NCBI GenBank assembly: GCA_032622095.1
Contig: CP136066.1
Coordinates: forward strand, 228,844,961 to 228,908,960
Source: Siphonodentalium dalli
Lineage: Eukaryota > Mollusca > Scaphopoda > Gadilida > Siphonodentaliidae
Length of the DNA: 64,000 nucleotides
Direction: 5' to 3'
Below, piece by piece: positions 58,309 to 64,000 of this stretch. The first letter of the stretch is position 1. Every line of letters begins with the position of its first letter. Position numbers and translations under genes: made by a program. The notes under the pieces were generated by a model. It did not search any database, was not told the origin of the DNA, and saw only the letters and a program-made list of their open reading frames with translations.

Positions 58309-58681
58309 TGGGTCTGTCTCAATAGAACCATACAAATATGGATATCATTGGAACCGGCTCATTGACCACATTGTGGTAGTTACAGTTATGCCCTGTGTCA
58401 ATGCATTCTATTATTTATGCGAGTCGACCATAGGTCGCCTCGCATATATAAGAGAATGCATTGGCCTAAAAACAATTCATTTTCTAACACTTTTCACCAT
58501 TTTTTCTTACATTCTTTTACAATTTAATAATATTTTTCTACATTCTTTGACATTCTTTTATCATTTTTAATATATGTTAAGCCAATGCATTCTCTTATAT
58601 ATGCGAGGCGACCTATGGTCGACTCGCATATATAAGAGAATGCATTGTCACAGGGCCGTTTTGTTGGGTAAAGGGTTAATT
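58309..58681. mobile_element. 373-bp insertion with TTAATT target duplication, containing hairpin-ended element C
   Basis: Copies A and B read GTTAATTGAGGATTTAGG or GTTAATTAGGATTTAGG without interruption. C (and D) read GTTAATT, then the insert, then TTAATTGAGGATTTAGG. The insert contains the 265-bp hairpin-ended element (58391-58655; palindromes 58397-58465 and 58581-58649) plus 82 bp on the left and about 20 bp on the right. A TTAA-containing duplication is seen in piggyBac-type insertion, but the ends are not clear inverted repeats. Confidence 0.75.
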
Positions 58682-59215
58682 GAGGATTTAGGAATCAGAA
58701 GTTGGGAATAAACCTTACCATTTCTCACTGAAATTGAATGGACTTATTTTCGGCGTCTGTTCTTGACTAAAACAGCCACGTGGACTGTTTACTCCAATTA
58801 CATAGTAATTATTAATGTATTCAACAATATTCAAATTAAGTAAAAAGCCAAGCACGTTCACGACTAACACAAGGGTGCCTCTGAAGTGTCGTGCAAACAT
58901 TGCCCCCACCATTCCCGTTGTTATTCAAATTACATTCAGACGAAAATAAAAAGGTACATAATAAGATGTCCTGTCCCCAACAGCTTAGAACACAACACAA
59001 CTAGATCATGCAGTACCAACACCGTGATTCGTCTCCGAGTTGGGCACGTCGTGGCCATATTCGAGTGAGTATTTCCTTTTCAGTCATTTTTTTCTTCTAA
59101 ATGTTTATTGAAGAATCAATCACAATTTTAAGTTCTTGATGTTTATTTGATGTCACGTCCAACAAATATAATTATGGTCATTGGATGAGGTGGCAAATAC
59201 ACGAATACCCCTTTG
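58682..59215 (+). repeat. Composite repeat copy C, right part
   Basis: Matches A and B from GAGGATTTAGGAATC onward, through the mini-exon (58984-59064) and the TATTTGATGTCACGT stretch, then diverges near 59210 into the foldback region. Confidence 0.85.
58984..59064 (+). other. Candidate conserved 81-nt mini-exon (copy C)
   Basis: Edges CCCCAACAG and CGA|GTGAGT, length 81 nt, as in A and B. The shared open frame reads from LEHNTTRSCSTNTVIRL into RVGHVVAIF. Confidence 0.35.
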
Positions 59216-59541
59216 TCGACCTCTGTGTTTCTCGAAAGTGTAAATTCATATTGGACTCCCGAATGTCCTATTGGACTCCCAGGTGTGCAATAATATGTGA
59301 CGTCACGAATTATCTATTGCGAAATGAATCGGTGAAATTGTGATGCGCGCGCAACACTGGTGGATTTAGCAGACGTTTCACTTCCGAATCGAGTTTTGTT
59401 TTCATTTCCGTGTTTAAATGCTTTCTGATGATCAAATACAGGCTTTTATAGAGAATTAAGTGCCGACAAAATACCAAAAGTAACCACTAAAGTTGTATTC
59501 CCAAAATTTGGATATACATACAGATGGATAATACAAATGTC

Positions 59542-59702
59542 ATTATACAATGTTGTGTACAGTATGAGTTTTTCTTGTACTCGTCAAGGTTGTGGTGAAA
59601 AGTCATATTGGACGAGACACGCAGTGTCGAGTCCAATATGACTATTCACCACAACCTGGACTCATACAAGAAAAACACATACCGTACACAACATTGTATA
59701 AT
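59542..59702. repeat. 161-bp palindrome
   Basis: Arms share ATTATACAATGTTGTGTAC, AGTTTTTCTTGTAC, GGTTGTGGTGAA and AGTCATATTGGAC. The centre is GACACGCAGTGTC. A related palindrome lies at 60103-60255 with a shortened second stem. Confidence 0.9.
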
Positions 59703-60258
59703 ATGTATATTATTATTCATCCCTTAACTAACACCATTTCCGATTGGGCAAAATCCGCCACGTGATAGTCCGGGAAAAAGTCATGTTGTACTCCCGAATG
59801 TCACATTGGACTCCCAAGTGTGCAATATCACTTTTTATTGAGACTCCGTGACTTCACGAATTAACTCAATTGCGAAATGATTCGGTGAAATTGTGGTGCG
59901 CGCAACACTTGTGGATTTAGAAAACGTTTCACTTCAGGATTGAGTTTTTTGTTTACTTCCGTGTTTACTTTCCAAATCATGCTCTCTGCTGATCAAATTA
60001 CAGGCTTTTATAGAGAATTAAGTGCCGACAAATACCAAAAATAACCACAAAAATGTTATTCCCAAAATTTGGATAAACATACAAATGGATAATAAAAATG
60101 TCATTATACAACGTTGTGTACAGTATGAGTTTTTCTTGTACTTGTCCATGTTGTGGTGAAAAGTCACTGCGTGTCTCGTCTAATATGACTTTTCACCACA
60201 ACCTGGACTCGTACAAGAAAAACACATACATGTACTGTATACAGCATTGTATAATAAA

Positions 60259-60418
60259 TACACAGAACTACACGATTTGTAATTGGGTTTGTCGATACGG
60301 CACGAGTGCTGTCGCGGAAGGATAGAACGAGAGGCGTTTGCGCCTCGAGTTCTATCCTTCCGCGACAACACGAGTGCCGTATCGACAAACCCATTTACAC
60401 ATCGTGTCGTTCTGTGTT
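60259..60418. repeat. 160-bp palindrome with ~72-bp arms
   Basis: Arms contain GGGTTTGTCGATACGGCACG and TCGCGGAAGGATAGAAC; the centre is GAGGCGTTTGCGCCTC. It is unrelated in sequence to the neighbouring palindromes and more GC-rich. Confidence 0.92.
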
Positions 60419-61275
60419 TATTACACGCTTCGCGTCCTGGAATCCGTGCATTAAAAATACAGGAATAAAGGTTTATTTATGCCCATACAGGGCGTGTTTG
60501 TTATGTGTGATGATTCGTTTATTTAAATAGTTCCAGTTTCATGGTTGAGGCGAACGGCATGTACGTCATTTTACGTAAACGAGATGCGTGTGGAACGTAT
60601 GTTCCATACGGATTTGTAAATATGGAACAGCAATAACACTGTATTTCTAGGAACAAGCATGTAATAATAACCTGGACTCGTACAAGAAAAACTCATACTG
60701 TTCACAACATTGTATAATAACTTTATAATAGAGTTATTATACAATGTTGTGTACAGTATGTGTTTTCCCACCAGTGTTGTGCGCGCATCACAATATCACC
60801 GATTCATTTCGCAATCGAGTTAATTCGTGACGTCACGGAGTCCCAATAAAAATGTGATATTGCACACTTGGAAGTCCAATATGACATCGGGAGTACAATA
60901 TGACTTTTCCCCTGACTATCACATGGCGGCTTTTGTCCAATCGGAAATGGTGTTAGTTAAGGGGATGGATGATAATGTATATTATGATCCATCCCTTAGC
61001 TAACACCATTTCCGATTGGGCAAAAGCCGCAACGTGATAGTCCGGAAAAAGTCATATTGTACTCCCGAATGTCATATTGGACGCCCAAGTGTGCAATAAC
61101 ACTTTTTATTGGGACTATATATATACGCGATATCACTTGAATTAACTAATGCGAAATGAATCGGTGAAAGTGTGATGCGCGCGCAACACATGTGGATTTA
61201 GCAGACGTTTCACTTCCGCATTGAGTTTTTGTTTTACTTCCGTGTTTAATTTTCCAAATCATGCTTTCTGATGAT

Positions 61276-61688
61276 CCCGACGTTGTCCGGGCTGATGTTT
61301 GTTTGTCTGTCATTTATACAAATCTACGATTCTCGACCGATCGGGACGAAACTTGGTACGTGTGTGTAGTTTGACCAGGCGGTGAACGTTGTCGTATTGC
61401 CGAGCCCGTGCGACGCCAGCTTCGCGCATGCGCAGACGAGATCTCGGAAACGGGTGGAGCTATCGACTTGAAATTTGGTATGTGAATGTATCTTGCCCCG
61501 GATACGAATTTTATCGGGTCGCCGAGCCCGTGCGACGCCAGCTTCGCGCATGCGCAGACCAGATCTCGGAAACGGGTGGAGCTTTCGACTTGAAATTTGG
61601 TTTTTGAATAGCCCGGACAACGGGTGGAGCTATCGACTTGAAATTTGGTTTTTGAATAGCCCGGACAACGTCGGGCTCATCGGCTAGT
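61276..61688 (+). mobile_element. Small Helentron/HINE-like element ending CTAGT
   Basis: It begins CCCGACGTTGTCCGGGCT and ends with the inverted form AGCCCGGACAACGTCGGG followed by CATCGGCTAGT. A GC-rich unit with GAGCCCGTGCGACGCCAGC and GCGCATGCGCAGAC occurs twice, about 125 bp apart, and a shorter tail unit (GGAGCTATCGACTTGAAATT) recurs twice more. End structure matches the larger element at 20795-23640 in kind but not in sequence. Short frames across it are repeat by-products. Confidence 0.65.
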
Positions 61689-61699
61689 TGTTATATATT

Positions 61700-62286
61700 T
61701 GGAAGGATATATTGGTAAAATATTTATCTTGTAACATACAAAAGGTTGCCGTTAAAATTATTTATAGAAATCCGACGACAGGCATGCAAACACAGCCAAA
61801 CTTTCGACCAATACATTTGTAGTTTGGATTTGTATCGATTAATATGACGAGTTCCTGATGTCCGATCGTAATAAATGTCATACCCATGAATCGTCCAGAT
61901 AAAGAGCTTGCATGCAATGTTCAAAAATCTGCCTCTAAAATGTTTATAGAAAACCCACAAAAGTCATCTAAACACAGCCCGTATTGTAGTGCGCATTGTT
62001 AAACTCCCGTAATAAACTGTCTTCCGAAATATATCTAGTGGGTTTATTCGGGGTTTATACCCCTCGAGATTATTTCAATTAGTACGTCATTTTCCGGACG
62101 TCCAATCGTAATAAATTTGGTATCCACGGATTGGTAAACGATTTATCTTGCAACATGCGACAGGTTGCTGCCAAAAATATTTATAGAAATCCGACGACAG
62201 GCATTCAAACAGCCAAACTTTCTCCAATACATTTCTAGTTTGGGTTTGTATCGATTACTATGACAAGTTCCTGATGTCAGATCGAT
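61700..62286 (+). repeat. Dimeric ~415-bp satellite, fourth block
   Basis: About one and a half units. The stretch 61850-62286 is almost identical to 56640-57066, marking the left side of the C/D duplication. Confidence 0.93.
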
Positions 62287-63554
62287 GGATATATATACTA
62301 TAGTGATCATAGCATGCATATTACCGGAGTGAAAATCCGACTCGTGTGCGCTGACCTCCCGATTATATGGGGCCCGATTTGCCCGGCAGCCGGATTTAAC
62401 CGGGCACAATCGGGATCGTGTGCGCCGACACTAACATTATGGAATAGAGTTAAAGACGTTGACATGGTTACAGAACACGTAGTATCTCGCGAATATGTGG
62501 ACTTGATTATTACAGCCAAATATAATATCCAGGTATAAAGTCACTGCCACAAAGTATGCTGGCAATTTTCATAAAATTGAGAATTTATTGAAGGTTCTCC
62601 TTCGTGTTTTGATACATTGCGTTTATATTATACCACCATGCATGTTTGTGATAAAATCGAAATATTCGTGTTTCATTACTAGACCAAAGGAAATTATGAC
62701 TACTTTTTGAGACACTGACAATAGGATCTAGACATTTTACCCAGTAATATATGAAAATCTCTCATACTGTTCTATAGCAGTAAATTTTGAAAGATACTGC
62801 TAGTCTGGGGTGTAGGTCGGTCAGATGGTGTTTTCTCTATGTATTTGGGTAAGTCACATCGATTAAAAGTCATTTGCATAACCTTTACCCGAATAACTTC
62901 ATTATAATTTAGTTAAACTACGTAATGGGAATCTGCTGAACTGCTCCATATGAAGTGCTGAACGGGATTTTGAACTGTTGAACTGGGGTAGTTTTCCCTC
63001 CCTGTATAATTATGGTTATGGCCCATCGATTACAAGTCATTTGCACAACATAAGCTCTACTAACTTCGTTATAATTGAGTTCAATTGCGTTCGCGATTAT
63101 CTGCTGAACTGCAGCTGCCGTACTGCTGAACTGGATTTTGAACTACTGAACGGGCATGACGGGCGGTCAAAAGGGTATCCCATACGCGTAGTGGATTAAA
63201 CAACTTATAGTTATAGTACGTGTAATTAACAGAACTCACGACCGACTGTCGTTATAATTGAGTTAAACTGTAATCGGGAAATCTACTGACCAGATGTTAA
63301 CTTGCTGATAAGCAGATGATTCAGCGTTTTAGCTGCACCCTTCACATATTTCGTATTCGTATCTTGATAAAATGGAGGCCAGACGAATAAAAGAGTTATA
63401 CAACGAATGGAGGCCAGACGAATAAAAGAGTTATACAACGAATGGAGGCCAGACGAATAAAAGAGTTATACAACGAATGGAGGCCAGACGAATAAAAGAG
63501 TTAACAACGAATGGAAGATCATGTCGTTAGTTCAGAAAATAAAATAGCTTTTGT
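62287..63554 (+). repeat. Composite repeat copy D, left part
   Basis: Nearly identical to C, including the GC-rich block and degenerate modules. The 35-bp minisatellite at 63372-63512 has four copies here. Confidence 0.9.
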
Positions 63555-63930
63555 TAATTTGGGTCTGTCTCAATAGAACCATACAAATATGGATATCATT
63601 GGAACCGGCTCATTGACCACATTGTGGTAGTTACAGTTATGCCCTGTGCCAATGCATTCTCTTATATATGCGAGTCGACCATAGGTCGCCTCGCATATAT
63701 AAGAGAATGCATTGGCCTAAAAACAATTCATTTTCTAACACTTTTCACCATTTTTTCTTACATTCTTTTACAATTTTATAATATTTTTCTACATTCTTTG
63801 ACAATTTTATCATTTTTAATATATGTTAAGCCAATGCATTCTCTTATATATGCGAGGCGACCTATGGTCGACTCGCATATATAAGAGAATGCATTGTCAC
63901 AGGGCCGTTTTGTTGGGTAAAGGGTTAATT
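63555..63930. mobile_element. Insertion with hairpin-ended element, copy D
   Basis: Same insertion and same TTAATT flanks as in C. The hairpin-ended element is 63642-63904, with palindromes at 63648-63716 and 63830-63898. It retains GTGCCAATGC at the left end, where C has GTGTCAATGC. Confidence 0.8.
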
Positions 63931-64000
63931 GAGGATTTAGGAATCAGAAGTTGGGAATAAACCTTACCATTTCTCACTGAAATTGAATGGACTTATTTTC
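63931..64000 (+). repeat. Composite repeat copy D, right part, cut by window end
   Basis: Continues into the region before the mini-exon and runs off the window. Confidence 0.85.

Larger units (their letters stand above)
59216..61270. mobile_element. Foldback element complex with several long palindromes
   Basis: Modules containing GTGCAATA, TTGCGAAATGAATCGGTGAA, GATGCGCGCGCAACAC and CGTTTCACTTCCG occur at about 59225-59440, 59780-59970 and 61040-61225 in forward orientation and at about 60772-60900 inverted. Long palindromes at 59542-59702, 60103-60255, 60259-60418 and 60687-60769 lie between. The inverted and forward modules meet head to head around 60967-60985, making a palindrome of roughly 400 bp. 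Forward modules 1 and 2 are about 556 bp apart. No coding is supported. Confidence 0.8.

Overview
This is a eukaryotic window, about 35-40% GC by eye, and almost entirely repetitive. No long intact protein gene was found. An APE-type LINE, a DNA transposon carrying a protein family typical of marine invertebrates, Helentron-like elements with tetranucleotide runs and CTAGT ends, foldback elements and long satellites together suggest a marine invertebrate, probably a lophotrochozoan and possibly a mollusc. That assignment is inference from repeat types, not from a marker gene.

Layout. 1-3.1 kb: a short exon-like ORF with a signal peptide and a tachykinin-like amidated motif (FYAGR-GKR), followed by a roughly 120-bp tandem array copying that motif about a dozen times. 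3.1-7.3 kb: a hAT-like MITE fragment, then a 108-bp satellite that switches orientation around a spacer with a 39-bp-arm hairpin. 7.8-9.0 kb: dispersed GCTTAAGC palindromes around a foldback element. 9.15-25.0 kb: one 38-bp satellite, interrupted by a 3.8-kb decayed DNA transposon (13058-16871, CAG target duplication) and by a 7-kb decayed LINE (17455-24470); the LINE region holds a 77-bp repeat that was itself hit by a Helentron-like element (20795-23640).

25-27.2 kb: MITE-like debris, including solo pieces of the 3.8-kb transposon's terminal repeats. 27.9-31.8 kb, 51.9-55.0 kb, 57.1-59.2 kb and 62.3-64.0 kb: four copies (A-D) of a composite repeat carrying hairpin-ended elements. Blocks of a dimeric ~415-bp satellite lie between them (31.8-38.8, 49.55-51.9, 55.2-57.1, 61.7-62.3 kb). 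38.8-42.0 kb: low-repeat sequence with a CRE palindrome, a MITE with GAAGTCGGCC termini and a tRNA-like SINE. 42.3-48.3 kb: a ~160-bp repeat in AAB higher-order pattern, with a hAT-like MITE, three TA-target MITEs and a 1047-bp tandem duplication. 49.0-49.5 and 59.2-61.7 kb: foldback elements and a second small Helentron-like element.

The main value of the window is its nested insertion history, which the repeat lattices allow to be read, plus one candidate neuropeptide exon whose peptide-coding end has been tandemly amplified. Coordinates of repeat edges are by eye and good to roughly 5-20 bp.
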